This document shows, in pieces, positions 53,518 through 64,000 of a stretch of DNA of 64,000 bases (positions are counted from its first letter, which is position 1; each line of letters starts with the position of its first letter). Position numbers and translations under genes: made by a program. Origin of the DNA: Phytoactinopolyspora halophila (lineage in GTDB: Bacteria; Actinomycetota; Actinomycetes; Jiangellales; Jiangellaceae). The notes under the pieces were generated by a model. The model had not been told where the DNA came from. It saw only the letters and a program-made list of their open reading frames with translations, and searched no databases. The DNA is taken from the NCBI RefSeq assembly GCF_003287285.1, contig NZ_QMIG01000001.1, forward strand, positions 186,001-250,000, read 5' to 3'.

Positions 53518-55215
53518 TCACGGATACGTCGGTGACCAGCCATCGGCGACATTGATCCAGCGCGTCCTGCTCTCGTGCTCGTAGAGTGCGCCGTCCTCGG
53601 TGCTCACCATGTGTGGCTGGTCGGGTCCCGTCGCCAGGGAGACAGCTCCCGGAACGGCGCCGCGCTCTGCCTGCACCGCGCCGAAGATGTCCAGGATGAG
53701 CACCTCCGGCAGTTCTCCCTCGTCGTTCTGTGCCAGCACGGCGATCTCACCCGCACCGGACCAACCCACATCCAGGGCCTGGTAAGCCGGGCCGACGGGT
53801 CGAAGGCGTTCGACCGACACGAAGTTCGGTTCGGCACCATCGCGAACGACCAGAGCCACGTAGGCACGGCCATCGGCCACCAGCACCATCCGGCTACCCT
53901 CGGGTGATATCGCAAAGCGCGAGATGTCGAGCTCTTGGAGCTCGGGAGCTTGCACCTGTACCGGGGCACCCTCTCGGTCCACGGCAACCAGCTCGCCACG
54001 CCCTTCGGAACGGTCCACGGCCCAGATCAGGTTCTGCCGATCCCACACCGGCGAGGCGAGCTCCACGCCCTCGAGGACCGTGTCTCGCACGTCGCCCTCA
54101 CCGAGTTCCGCGATCTGCAGCTGGGTGCGTCCGGCGGCAACGGCTGCGGCATGGCTACCGCTCGCGTCCACTGCCACCTCGTTGACATCGGTGGCACCGC
54201 CGAGCGGGCCCGGTACCGGGTCCGCCGAACCATCGTCGTGCATGACCACCATCCCCGAGTCGCGCATCGCATACAGCGAGCCCGCCGCCGGTATGCGCTC
54301 GGAGTCGTAACGCTCGTAATCGTCCGCTCCCACAGGCGGAGCGCCCTGTCCGAGCAGGGAGATGCCGTCCGAATACATCGCCACCCGGCCCACCTCGGGC
54401 ATTCCACCGAGCGTGCAACCCAGTTGTGCAGCCATCAGCTCTCGCTCCTCTGGCTGGGTTTCCTGGGCCTCTTCGGACAGCTCGACCGTGGCGGTTCTGT
54501 TCTCGACCGGAACGCTGGACACGCTCAACGTGGTCGATTCGGGAAAAGCGGTGCTCACCGCCGGCCCCACCCACTCGGACGGTCCGTCGAGCAACATCTG
54601 CGCCAGGAGCGTGGCGGGCTGGCCATTCTTCGGAACGTAGACCGGATCGGGCACGAACAACTCGAACGCGGGGTCGAAGAAACACAGGTCGTGCGCTTCG
54701 AACTCACGGGCGAAATTCTCCTCCGAGATGATCGTGCCATCCGGCGGCTCGGCAATCCGCCACTCGCCCTCCACGCGTTCCATCGACAGCTCGAACGTAC
54801 GGGTGGTGTCGGCGTCCGTGGTCACGTACGAGCCGTCGGGCATGACGGTTCCCGCGACGGTCACGCTGAGCTGGACTCGATCGTCGTCGACCAGCTCGAT
54901 GCTCGGGCGAGTGCCCTGGTGCACAATGATCTGCGCCGTCGGCTCCCAGGTAGACGCCGCCTCCGGCGTGAGGAACATCTTCGCCGTCTCGTATCCCGGA
55001 TGGTAGGCACTCATGGCGTCGACGAAACCGTCGACGATACCGGTGACGTCTTCTCCCTCTTGAGGTGCTGCCGCACCGAACGCGACGTAGGGAGGCTGGT
55101 TTTGGGCCCGAACCGGATCGCCCGAGACGACCGGGCCGGACGTGGGGATCTGCGTGCATCCGGCGCTCAGCAGGCCGATCGCCAGGAGCAGCGCCGCTCC
55201 ACTCTTGCTACCCAC
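53518..55215 (-). CDS. lpqB: Lipoprotein LpqB, MtrB-associated
   Basis: This 565-residue protein starts at GTG 55215. The lipobox LSAGC puts the lipid on Cys20. A GerMN-like N-terminal region (VDGFVDAMSAYHPGYETAKMF; TLLAQMLLDGPSEWVGPAV) is followed by a C-terminal beta-propeller-like half (ISRFAISPEGSRMVLVADGR). LpqB sits outside the membrane and modulates MtrB sensing in mycobacteria. Its start overlaps the mtrB stop by 8 bases, so the two are coupled. Confidence 0.93.
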   Translation of the reverse strand: MGSKSGAALLLAIGLLSAGCTQIPTSGPVVSGDPVRAQNQPPYVAFGAAAPQEGEDVTGIVDGFVDAMSAYHPGYETAKMFLTPEAASTWEPTAQIIVHQGTRPSIELVDDDRVQLSVTVAGTVMPDGSYVTTDADTTRTFELSMERVEGEWRIAEPPDGTIISEENFAREFEAHDLCFFDPAFELFVPDPVYVPKNGQPATLLAQMLLDGPSEWVGPAVSTAFPESTTLSVSSVPVENRTATVELSEEAQETQPEERELMAAQLGCTLGGMPEVGRVAMYSDGISLLGQGAPPVGADDYERYDSERIPAAGSLYAMRDSGMVVMHDDGSADPVPGPLGGATDVNEVAVDASGSHAAAVAAGRTQLQIAELGEGDVRDTVLEGVELASPVWDRQNLIWAVDRSEGRGELVAVDREGAPVQVQAPELQELDISRFAISPEGSRMVLVADGRAYVALVVRDGAEPNFVSVERLRPVGPAYQALDVGWSGAGEIAVLAQNDEGELPEVLILDIFGAVQAERGAVPGAVSLATGPDQPHMVSTEDGALYEHESRTRWINVADGWSPTYP

Positions 55216-57175
55216 GTGTCACCTCCGCCGACCTGTCGGTTCCAGATCCGCCGTCCTGGGGATCATCCCCCGCGGCCTCGTCGGCCGGCTCCTCCCCTGT
55301 TGACTCCTGGGATGCCTCACCCGAGACGGTGCTCGCATCAGTGCTCGCGTCACCACGCGAGGAAACGTCGGGGTCGGTGCCCGGGGCACCTTCCGGTGCA
55401 TTCTCGGTGTTCGCCGCCGTGTCTCCCGCCGATTCACCGTCCGCGGAAGACACCGGCGTGGTCTCCCCTGCTTCTCCCGCGACGACATCGGGCTCGTCCT
55501 GCGCTGGCGATTCCGCTGGTGGAAGCTGAGGGAGCTGGCGATACGGGGCACCCACATTCGCAGCCTCGAGCGCGCGCCCCCGGGCATCCTCGGGCACGAG
55601 CGCCAACGGCGCCGACGTGATGTCTGCACCCGCCCTGCGCGGAAGGGTGAGCCGGAACTGAGAGCCCTCTCCGGGCTCCCCCCAAGCCTGCAACCACCCG
55701 CCGTGGAGACGCGCATCCTCGAGGGCGATCGCCAAGCCGAGACCGGTACCACCGGTTGTTCGCGCACGCGCGCGGTCGGCACGCCAGAAACGGTGGAACA
55801 CCAGCGACGATTCTCCGGGCTTGAGGCCGACTCCATAGTCGCGGATCGCCACGGACACCGCGTCGTCGTCGGCGGCCATGCGCACGACGACATCGCGGCC
55901 CTCGCCGTGTTCGATTCCGTTGGCCACCAGATTGCGTACGATCCGCTCAATCCTGCGCGCATCGATCTCCACGACGCACGGATACGTGGGGACGTCGACG
56001 ATGATCTGGCTGCCCTTGCGCTCCGCCAACGGCTGGGCACCGTCGACCACCGAGTGCACGAGGTCACGCATATCGTGCCGTCCGGCATTGAGAATGGCAG
56101 CGCCGGCGTCGAACCTGCTGATCTCAAGCAGATCATTGAGCAGCGCTTCGAACCGGTCCAGCTGTGCCTGCAACAGTTCGGCCGAGCGGCGCACCACGGG
56201 GTCGTATTCGTCCTTCGACTCGTACAACACGTCCGCGGCCATGCGCACCGTCGTCAACGGGGTACGTAGCTCGTGCGAGACGTCCGAGACGAATCGCTGC
56301 TGCACGCGGGAGAGCTCTTCTAGTTGACCGATCTGATGCTGGAGGCTGGCCGCCATCTGGTTGAAGCTCGTCGCCAGCAGCGCGAGATCGTCGCTACCGC
56401 GAACGGCCATCCGTTCGGACAACTTGCCCGCCGAGAACCGTTCGGCGATTCGGGCCGCCATCCGGACCGGGGTGACGACTTGCCGTGTGACGAGCCACGC
56501 CAGCGCGCCGAGCAGGAGCACCAGGAGCAGCCCGGCCGTGATCAACGCGGTGCGTACCAGGCCGATCGTCTCTTGCTCTTCGGTGAGCGGAAACAGGTAG
56601 TACATCTCGTACTGGGCGCCAGACGGATCGGTGACCTGCCCGCCTACCGCCAAGACGGGCAGCGAACCGTCCTGGTTGTCGAGCGAACCGTTCTCGCCCG
56701 GGATCGCCGTGTACGTGTGAAAGACGCGTGCCTCGCCGGTCACGTGCTCCCGCAGTTCCTGCGGGATGATCTCGGGAACCCATTCGAGCTCGATCGCCTC
56801 GGACGCGAACGTCACCGGGTTCTCACCCGGCCCGAGGAGAACGATCTCGTACAACGCGTCCGTGCCGTTCCCGCTGCCTCGGCCCGCCGAGTCTTCCGCG
56901 ATCTGGCGGAGCATCGGCACCCACGAACCGGTGCCGTCATCCGTCGCATGATCGAGCAGTTCCTGCGCGGAGTCGATTCCGGCCGACGCTTCGGCCACCG
57001 CCGAGTCTGCCTGGGCACGCAGGAGCCCGTCGGTGATCTGGCGCATCAGAGTGGCACCGAGCAGGATGGCTACGACCAGCGAAAGCGCGAGCGTCGCCGA
57101 GATGACCCGGAGCTGGATGGAACGCTGCCAGACCCGCCGCACCGCGTGCCATGGACGCATGAGCGCCGCGGCCAT
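55208..57175 (-). CDS. mtrB: Sensor histidine kinase MtrB
   Basis: This 655-residue protein has a membrane segment at ~25-45, an external sensor domain of ~160 residues and a second membrane segment at ~208-230. A HAMP domain (VTPVRMAARIAERFSAGKL) and the H-box QRFVSDVSHELRTPLTTVRM with phospho-acceptor His301 follow. The ATPase domain has NLVANGIEHGEG, YGVGLKPGESSLVFHRFWR and GGTGLGLAI. The last ~120 residues are an acidic, Ser/Thr/Pro-rich tail of low complexity, longer than in mycobacteria. It phosphorylates MtrA to control cell-wall and osmotic genes. It begins 4 bases after the mtrA stop. Confidence 0.95.
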   Translation of the reverse strand: MAAALMRPWHAVRRVWQRSIQLRVISATLALSLVVAILLGATLMRQITDGLLRAQADSAVAEASAGIDSAQELLDHATDDGTGSWVPMLRQIAEDSAGRGSGNGTDALYEIVLLGPGENPVTFASEAIELEWVPEIIPQELREHVTGEARVFHTYTAIPGENGSLDNQDGSLPVLAVGGQVTDPSGAQYEMYYLFPLTEEQETIGLVRTALITAGLLLVLLLGALAWLVTRQVVTPVRMAARIAERFSAGKLSERMAVRGSDDLALLATSFNQMAASLQHQIGQLEELSRVQQRFVSDVSHELRTPLTTVRMAADVLYESKDEYDPVVRRSAELLQAQLDRFEALLNDLLEISRFDAGAAILNAGRHDMRDLVHSVVDGAQPLAERKGSQIIVDVPTYPCVVEIDARRIERIVRNLVANGIEHGEGRDVVVRMAADDDAVSVAIRDYGVGLKPGESSLVFHRFWRADRARARTTGGTGLGLAIALEDARLHGGWLQAWGEPGEGSQFRLTLPRRAGADITSAPLALVPEDARGRALEAANVGAPYRQLPQLPPAESPAQDEPDVVAGEAGETTPVSSADGESAGDTAANTENAPEGAPGTDPDVSSRGDASTDASTVSGEASQESTGEEPADEAAGDDPQDGGSGTDRSAEVTRG

Positions 57176-57179
57176 CTAA

Positions 57180-57857
57180 TTAACCTGTCCCCGCCTTGTA
57201 GCCGACGCCACGGACGGTGACGACGATCTCCGGCCGTTCCGGATCCTCTTCGATCTTCGACCGGAGCCGTTGTACGTGAACATTCACCAATCGGGTGTCG
57301 GTCGCGTGGCGGTACCCCCAGACCTTCTCCAGCAACTCTTCCCGGGTGAACACCTGCCATGGCCGGCGGGCCAGGCACGCCAAGAGGTCGAACTCCAAGG
57401 GAGTCAGCGAGATCAGCTCACCGTCGCGCTTGACCGAATGCCCCGCCACGTCGATGGTGATGTCACCGACCTGCAGGGTTTCGGGTTTCGGGTCGTCGGT
57501 GCGGCGCAATCTCGCGCGCACGCGCGCCACCAACTCCTTGGGCTTGAACGGCTTGACGACGTAATCGTCCGCGCCGGATTCGAGACCGACGACGACGTCG
57601 ACAGTGTCGCTCTTCGCGGTGAGCATCACGATCGGCACACCCGACTCCGAGCGGATCTCCTTGCACAGATCGATACCGTCACGCCCCGGAAGCATGACAT
57701 CAAGCAGCACGAGGTCAGGTTTGAATTCCCAAAAAGTGGGCATCACCTCGTCACCGTTGGTCACGACGGCGTGCTCATATCCCTCCCCGCGCAGCACGAT
57801 TCCCAGCATTTCCGCCAACGCGGTGTCGTCATCGACGATGAGCACACGTCCCTTCAT
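57180..57857 (-). CDS. mtrA: Response regulator MtrA
   Basis: Start set at ATG 57857 (MKGRVLIVDDDTALAEMLG), giving 225 residues; the frame is open upstream but not protein-like. The receiver has acidic pair Asp9-Asp10, phospho-acceptor Asp53 in LVLLDVMLPG, Thr80 and Lys102. The OmpR-type winged helix has EFDLLACLARRPWQVFTREEL and HVQRLRSKIEEDPERPEIV. It is the first gene of mtrA-mtrB-lpqB and is essential or important in many actinomycetes. Confidence 0.96.
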   Translation of the reverse strand: MKGRVLIVDDDTALAEMLGIVLRGEGYEHAVVTNGDEVMPTFWEFKPDLVLLDVMLPGRDGIDLCKEIRSESGVPIVMLTAKSDTVDVVVGLESGADDYVVKPFKPKELVARVRARLRRTDDPKPETLQVGDITIDVAGHSVKRDGELISLTPLEFDLLACLARRPWQVFTREELLEKVWGYRHATDTRLVNVHVQRLRSKIEEDPERPEIVVTVRGVGYKAGTG

Positions 57858-57985
57858 AGTCCATATGGTGACACTCCTGACGCCCAACTGCGAATACTTG
57901 GTCACCGAAGTGCCATGATGGCCAATGCCACGTGGGGTGATCCAGGTGTCCGGCGAAGACGCGCCGGTGAAGAAGGAGAGGAACG

Positions 57986-59233
57986 ATGTCGGGAAACGAC
58001 CGTCCGTCCGGGTGGGGCGAGCCGGAAGGCGGGCACGGGTGGCAGCGACCGGACAGCCCGACCTCTCCGGATGATTCTGCCTCCGCGGGTGGCCATCATG
58101 GATCCGGACGTGCTGGTGAACCTCCCGGCGGCAGGCAGGGCGGCAGCGGGCCAAGCGCCTCCGGTCAGCCAGCCGGTTGGACCTCCGGCTCGGGCTGGTC
58201 GTGGCGTCCGCCAGACGCCAAGCCAGGCGTGATCCCATTACGGCCGCTGGGTGTTGGCGAGATCCTGGACGGCGCCGTCACCACCATCCGGCGCAACCCA
58301 CGAGTGATGCTGGGGTTGTCCGCTGCCGTGGCGATCATCAGTCAGTTGGTGGCCATACCGTTCGTGTGGATGCTCGTGGACGAGGCCGCCACCCTCGAGG
58401 AGCTCGAGCAGCAACGCGCCGTAACCGAGGAGGAGCTCCTCAACTTCTTCGGCACCGCCATCGGCGGGTTAGCCATCGTCATGCTGGTGACGTGGATCGC
58501 GACGGTCTTTCTCACCGGCATGCTCACCGTGGTCGTCGGGCGGGCCGTGCTGGGGGAGAATCTCTCGCTCGCCGATACGTGGGGCCACACCAAACCCCGG
58601 CTGTTGCGCCTGTTCGGGTTGACGATCCTGTACACGCTGATCTGGAGCGGGCCCGGGCTGGTCGTCATCCTCGCCGCCGTCGCCATGGTCGCAACTGATG
58701 CGCCTGCCGCAGCCGTGGGTATGCTCGCCCTCGGGCTCATCGCCGCCGTGTTGATCGGTATCTGGCTGCTCGTGCTGTTCGCGCTCGCCACACCTGCGCT
58801 CATGCTGGAAACGACGTCCCGCGCCGACGGCGATCCGGTTCCCATCGGCATCATCGCTGCCCTGCGCCGCTCGAGCCGGCTGGTCATGAGGTCGTGGTGG
58901 CGAGTGTTCGGCATTCTCCTCCTCGTGATGATCATCGTGTTCATCGTCTCTCAGGTGGTCTCCATCCCGTTCAGCCTGCCGGCAACGTTGGGCGATGGCG
59001 ACATGTTCACGATGGCCGGGATGTCGTTCGGTGCACTCGTCGTGAACACGCTGGGATCCATCGTGAGTGCCACGATCACCGCGCCGTTCAGTGCGGGCGC
59101 CACCGCACTGCTCTACGTCGACCAGCGCATCCGCCGCGAGGCACTGGACATCGAGCTCGCCCGGGCGGCCGACGTCGAACTGCCACACCGCTCCGACGAC
59201 GGGCAGCACGGCAACACGCTCGGCCCGCGATGA
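57986..59233 (+). CDS. Polytopic membrane protein with Gly/Ser-rich N-terminus
   Basis: This 415-residue protein starts at ATG 57986 after AAGGAGAGG. The first ~80 residues are disordered, rich in Gly, Ser and Pro, with Trp spaced through (GWGEP, GWQRP, GWSWRPP). Then GVIPLRPLGVGEILDGAVTT leads into about six membrane segments, a pattern shared with actinobacterial glycerophosphodiester-phosphodiesterase-like membrane domains (no catalytic part here). It is the first gene of the plus-strand block divergent from mtrA; the next start overlaps by 4 bases. Function unknown; perhaps an envelope factor acting with the MoxR/DUF58 genes. Confidence 0.8.
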   Translation: MSGNDRPSGWGEPEGGHGWQRPDSPTSPDDSASAGGHHGSGRAGEPPGGRQGGSGPSASGQPAGWTSGSGWSWRPPDAKPGVIPLRPLGVGEILDGAVTTIRRNPRVMLGLSAAVAIISQLVAIPFVWMLVDEAATLEELEQQRAVTEEELLNFFGTAIGGLAIVMLVTWIATVFLTGMLTVVVGRAVLGENLSLADTWGHTKPRLLRLFGLTILYTLIWSGPGLVVILAAVAMVATDAPAAAVGMLALGLIAAVLIGIWLLVLFALATPALMLETTSRADGDPVPIGIIAALRRSSRLVMRSWWRVFGILLLVMIIVFIVSQVVSIPFSLPATLGDGDMFTMAGMSFGALVVNTLGSIVSATITAPFSAGATALLYVDQRIRREALDIELARAADVELPHRSDDGQHGNTLGPR

Positions 59234-59901
59234 TCGAACTCACGATGATCGAATTCGCCGGGCCCGTCGTCGACATCGACCGTGAGGAAGCCCGGGAACT
59301 TGCCCGGCAGGAACTGTCGCAGCCGGAGTACGAACGTGACCTCTCCTGGCCCGCCCGCGTGTTGGAGTGGCTGTTCGAGCACTTCGGGCGGCTGATCGAC
59401 GGTGCGTCCGCGACGATTCCCGGTGGACTCGGTGCCCTGTTACTCGTCGCCGTTCTCCTCGGCGTCGCCATCGTGGCCATCCTCCGCACGGGGCCGCTGA
59501 CCCGCCGGCGGGGTACCCGTGACCATCCCGTTTTCGGCGAGCGCCGCCGTAGTGCGCACGAGTATCGCGCCGCTGCCGCGGCAGCAGCACAGGATGGCGA
59601 CTGGACCACGGCCGTCATCGAGCAGTTCCGCGCCGTCGTCACGGACATGGAGGAGCGTGGGCTGATCGAGACCCGGGCGGGAAGGACGGCCGACGAGGTG
59701 GCAGGTGACGCCAGCGCGAAGCTACCCGGGTACGAGGACGACCTGACCAGCGCGGCGCGGCTGTTCGATCGGATACTCTATGGAAACCAGCCGGCGACGA
59801 GCGAGGACCACGCACGCATGCGCGAGCTCGACACTGCGGTCCAGCACGCCCGGCCGGTGGCGAGCGGCGGTGACCGTCCAGCCCTGGCGGTGCCCCGATG
59901 A
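59230..59901 (+). CDS. DUF4129 domain membrane protein
   Basis: This 223-residue protein starts at ATG 59230, overlapping the previous stop. N-terminal EEARELARQELSQPEYERD, an amphipathic LEWLFEHFGRLID, one membrane segment (GALLLVAVLLGVAIVAIL), then a cytoplasmic DUF4129 with EYRAAAAAAAQDGDWTTAVIEQFRAVV, RTADEVAGDA and SAARLFDRILYGN. It is a regular partner of MoxR-DUF58-DUF4350 genes. Confidence 0.85.
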   Translation: MIELTMIEFAGPVVDIDREEARELARQELSQPEYERDLSWPARVLEWLFEHFGRLIDGASATIPGGLGALLLVAVLLGVAIVAILRTGPLTRRRGTRDHPVFGERRRSAHEYRAAAAAAAQDGDWTTAVIEQFRAVVTDMEERGLIETRAGRTADEVAGDASAKLPGYEDDLTSAARLFDRILYGNQPATSEDHARMRELDTAVQHARPVASGGDRPALAVPR

Positions 59902-61039
59902 CGGCCGGCGACGTCAGTACGGTCCGTACACCCACAGCTCGCCAACACTGGCGACGCTGGCGCTTTCCGTTTCTCGTGACGGCCGCTCTCGTGATCTTCG
60001 CCGTCGTCATCACCCTTCTGCAGGATCAGACGAGCCGCGGATACCTCGATCCGGAGGGAGTGAACGTCAGCGGCGCGCGCGCTCTGGCCCGGCTGCTCGA
60101 GGACCAGGGGCTCACGATCACCCCCGTCCGCACCACTGCGGATGCCGTGAGCGCTACCAGCAGTGACGAAACGATCGTGATCACCGAGCCGGACATGCTG
60201 CTGCCCGAGCAGATCGACGACGTCCTCGGCACCGGCGCGGACATCGTCCTGGTCACGGCGAGCAACGTGGAGGATTTCGGGCCAGACCTCGAACACGCCG
60301 GTTCGAGTCCCGAACAGGTCCTCGCCCCCCGCTGCGAGCTTCCCGCCGCGCGCAGCGCCGGTGACGCGCTCACCGGCGGCGAGACCTACCACGGTCCCGA
60401 CGACGCCACGGCCTGCTACCCCACCGATGACGGCGCCTCGCTGCTCGTCGGCAGCAGCCACACCGGGTCCCGGCTGGTCGCACTCGGCAGCAGTGCTCCC
60501 CTGACCAATCGATATCTCGACGAGAACGGCAACGCCGCGCTGGCACTCAACCTGCTCGGCCAAACCGGGGAGCTGACCTGGTACCGCCCTACACCTGAAG
60601 GTGCGCCGGACGAGGCACGGGATCTCGCCGATCTGATGCCCGGCTGGGTCGTTCCCGCCGCCTGGCAGCTGGCCATCGCCGTTGGCGTCGCGGCCTGGTG
60701 GCGGGCGCGGCGATTGGGCCGGGTCGTGACCGAGCCGCTTCCGGTCGTGGTGCGTGCGGCGGAAACCACCGAAGGCCGGGCCCGCCTGTACGCCCGCGGG
60801 GGTTCGCGCGGGCACGCGGCCTCGATTCTTCGCAACGCCACGGCGCGTCGCCTGCGGTCCAGGCTGTCTGTCCCGCTCACCGCGCCCGCCGAAGCCCTGA
60901 TCGAAGCGGTGAGCGCGCGCACGGAGCGCGAACCCGAGACCGTCACCACCCTGCTCGCCGGTCCCGAACCCACCGACGACGCGGGCCTGGTCCGCCTGGC
61001 GAACGCACTGGACGAACTCGAACAGGAGGTCATTACATC

Positions 61040-61043
<4 letters not shown>
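59898..61043 (+). CDS. DUF4350 domain membrane protein
   Basis: This 381-residue protein starts at ATG 59898, overlapping the previous stop by 4 bases. One N-terminal membrane segment (FLVTAALVIFAVVITLL), an external Rossmann-like DUF4350 domain (SRGYLDPEGVNVSGARALAR, TIVITEPDMLLPEQID) and a second membrane segment (GWVVPAAWQLAIAVGVAAWW) precede a cytoplasmic tail. No enzymatic motif. A strong AGGAGGT for the next gene lies in its last codons. Confidence 0.85.
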
Positions 61044-62001
<958 letters not shown>

Positions 62002-62002
<1 letters not shown>

Positions 62003-63297
62003 TGGTCCTGTCCGGACGGCTAGCCCTCGTCGCCGTGCTCGCCGCCGTCGCCGTCGCGACGGTAGCGCCGTCGGCTATCGGCGTGCTGCTCGCGACCTGG
62101 CTCATCTTGGTTTTGGGCCTGATCGACACGGCTCTGGCCGGGGCGGTGCGGCAACTCTCGTTCGACCGGTCCGGCGACACCACGGTTCGCCTTGGCGAAA
62201 CGGCGACGGTCACGTTGACCATGCACAACCACGGCCGGCGCCGGGTGCGAGGATTGCTCCGGGACGCGTGGCCTCCGTCCGCGGGGGTAGCTACCGACCG
62301 GTTCCGCGTGGACGCCCCGGCGGGCGGATGGCACGCATTCGATGTCCGTCTGCACCCCACCCGTCGCGGCGATCGAACCGCCGACCGCGTCACCGTCCGC
62401 AGCATGGGCCCGCTCGGCCTGGCCGGGCGGCAAGCCTCCCATGCCGCGGCATGGACGGTGCGAGTGTTGCCGCCATTTCACGCACGCCGGCACCTGCCCG
62501 CCAGGCTGGCGCGGCTGCGCGAACTGGACGGGCGTTCGGCCGTGCTCACCCGGGGCGCCGGCACCGAATTCGACTCGCTGCGGGAGTACGTCGTGGGGGA
62601 CGACACCCGATCCATCGACTGGCGCGCCACGGCACGGCGCGGCGACGTCGTGGTCCGGACCTGGCGCCCGGAACGCGACCGGCACGTCCTCGTCGTCCTC
62701 GACACCGGCCGCACGTCCGCCGCGCGCGTGGGCGACGCGCCCCGGCTCGACGCCGCGATGGACGCCGCCCTGCTACTGGGCACCGTGGCCGCACGGGCCG
62801 GCGACCGCGTCGAGTTGCTCGCCTACGACCGCCGCGTCCGCGCGGCAGTCGAGCGTCCTGCAGCCACCGAGATCCTGCCTCGCATGGTCAACGCCCTGGC
62901 CACCGTGGAGCCCGAACTGCTCGAAACCGACCATCGCGGGCTTGCCGCCGAGATACGAGCGCGGGCCGGGCGGCACGCGCTCGTGGTACTGATCACCGGC
63001 ATCGACTCGGGCACCGTGGAGCAAGGGCTGCTTCCCCTGGTGAATGGGCTGACGCAACGGCACACCGTTCTCGTCGCATCGGTTGCCGATCCACGCTTGG
63101 CGGAGATGGCGGCCGCTCGGGAGAATGCGTCGGCGGTCTACCGGGCCGCCGCCGCGGAGCACGACCGGCAGGGCCGCGACCAGGTGGCCGATCTCCTCCG
63201 GCAGCGAGGCGCGCACGTGGTCGATGCCGCACCGGGTGAGCTACCACCCGCGCTCGCCGATGCCTACCTGGACCTCAAGGCCGCCGGCCAGCTCTGA
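62002..63297 (+). CDS. DUF58 protein (MoxR partner)
   Basis: This 431-residue protein starts at ATG 62002, sharing one base with the MoxR stop. Two hydrophobic segments at the N-terminus (LALVAVLAAVAVATVAPSA; VLLATWLILVLGLIDTAL), a beta-rich region, and the DUF58 signature EFDSLREYVVGDDTRSIDWR plus RTWRPERDRHVLVVLDTG follow. The DTG replaces the DxSxS MIDAS of full VWA domains, so metal binding is doubtful. It closes the five-gene block; a palindrome follows. Confidence 0.9.
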
Positions 63298-63318
63298 TCC
63301 CCCGGCACATACGAGAAA

Positions 63319-63375
63319 CCGTGATCATGAACACTAGCCGGCAATATATGGCCGGCTAGTGTTCATGATCATCGG
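63319..63375. terminator. Palindromic terminator between the DUF58 and protease genes
   Basis: A stem of ~24 bp with one bulge, with inner arms CACTAGCCGGC and GCCGGCTAGTG, an AT-rich loop (AATATATG) and outer arms containing TGATCATGAACACT. It lies between convergent stops. The outer core is shared with the palindrome at 9835. Confidence 0.8.
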
Positions 63376-63394
63376 GGAGGGGGAGGTGGGAGGG

Positions 63395-64000
63395 TTATTG
63401 CGTGACGAGTGTCAGGTTCCACGCGTTCAGCATCGGGTTGACCGGCTGGAAGTAGGTCTGCGGCCGACCACCGGAACCGCAGAAGCCAGAGCCGCCAGAC
63501 GTGACGCCCTGGGCGTTGATCCCCGCCGCGATGAACGACCCACCGGAGTCACCCGGCCGGGCGCAGGCACTCGTCCGGGTCAGCCCGCGCACCGGGCCCT
63601 GCGAGTAGTTCACGGTCTGGTTGTAGGCCTCGATCTGCCCGCACCGGTAGCCGCTGGTCCGCCCGGACCGGCAGGTCGTCGCGCCGATCGGCGCCACGTC
63701 CGAACCGTTCACCTGCGCGTAAGTGCCGTTCCAGCGGGACACCTGGGAGGTCACGCTCCAGTTCTGATTGACCGAGACGTACGCGCCGTCCGAGCCCGGG
63801 AAGACCGACCGCTCGAAGACACCTTGCGAGGCACCGTTGTAACCCGTGGTCGGCGTGCCCACGTTTCCACAGTGCCCGGCGGTCACGAACCCGCGCGGTT
63901 GCACCGCGAAGCCGACCGAACACCCGGAGCCGGGAACGTCGTAGGCCGTCCCGCCAACCACGTCGTAGAACGGCTCGGGAACCGTCTCCGTGGTCTCGAC
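63395..64000 (-). CDS. Secreted S1-family serine protease (streptogrisin/alpha-lytic-like), 5' part outside the window
   Basis: The frame is open to the right edge, so only the C-terminal ~201 residues are seen. A GTG near 63961 is probably not the start, because coding sequence continues beyond it (TETVPEPFYDVVGG). The mature protease domain has CSVGFAVQPRGFVTAGHCG (catalytic His), PGSDGAYVSV (catalytic Asp) and SACARPGDSGGSFIA (catalytic Ser). Cys pairs around His and Ser match S1E disulphides. It ends at the catalytic domain, with no C-terminal binding module. The pro-peptide and signal lie outside the window. Confidence 0.9.
   Translation of the reverse strand, partial: VETTETVPEPFYDVVGGTAYDVPGSGCSVGFAVQPRGFVTAGHCGNVGTPTTGYNGASQGVFERSVFPGSDGAYVSVNQNWSVTSQVSRWNGTYAQVNGSDVAPIGATTCRSGRTSGYRCGQIEAYNQTVNYSQGPVRGLTRTSACARPGDSGGSFIAAGINAQGVTSGGSGFCGSGGRPQTYFQPVNPMLNAWNLTLVTQ

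Overview
The window is GC-rich bacterial DNA with dense, often overlapping genes and many GTG starts. Its marker genes point to an actinomycete: MtrA-MtrB-LpqB, a fused FbiC (F420 synthesis), the very large NAD-dependent glutamate dehydrogenase, an IdeR/DtxR-type iron box, an Rv3235-type protein, SecA with a zinc SEC-C tail, and a tmRNA tag ending in ALAA. A family such as Jiangellaceae or a relative is a guess; genus cannot be fixed from the sequence alone.

Layout. 1-2.9 kb: 3' part of a secreted EEP-type nuclease/phosphatase. 3-4.5 kb: a decaying ECF42-type locus, with a frameshifted sigma factor and a VOC/DGPF chimeric partner. 4.6-9.9 kb: an iron-regulated siderophore ABC operon with two tandem paralogous binding lipoproteins. 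9.9-12.8 kb: a RibD-like reductase, a GNAT enzyme fused to the remains of a frameshifted TetR gene, and a VOC-ArsR-SRPBCC operon whose first gene looks leaderless and carries TetR-like operators. 13-22.2 kb: the trans-translation and division block (ssrA, smpB, an M23 endopeptidase, ftsX, ftsE, an LPDTG surface protein, prfB), interrupted by a long acyl-CoA dehydrogenase. 22.3-27 kb: a Tad/Flp pilus operon (ATPase, two platform proteins, four small pilin-like or TadE/G-like proteins). 27-28.9 kb: an Rpn-like nuclease and a NUDIX-like protein. 28.9-39.6 kb: fbiC, NAD-GDH, a DUF2505 protein and pruA; GDH and PruA together would feed proline and glutamate carbon to 2-oxoglutarate. 39.7-49.2 kb: a patatin, CpaE-like and CpaB/SAF-like proteins (possibly the missing Tad parts), LysM and Rv3235-type proteins, an SGNH esterase and secA. 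49.3-57.9 kb: a tandem GNAT, a YcaQ-like glycosylase, long HPF, ComF and lpqB-mtrB-mtrA. 58-63.3 kb, divergent from mtrA: a membrane protein, then DUF4129, DUF4350, MoxR ATPase and DUF58 genes. The window ends inside a secreted S1-family serine protease.

Items not obvious from an ORF list: the ssrA gene with its readable tag; two copies of a 68-bp palindromic element at gene ends; two further palindromes sharing a TGATCATGAACACT core; a perfect 13-bp hairpin that would hide the ribosome binding site of the Rpn-like gene; three related TetR-type operators beside a broken TetR gene; and two separate signs of gene decay by deletion and single-base indel. Most long ORFs antisense to the listed genes are high-GC shadows and were left out.
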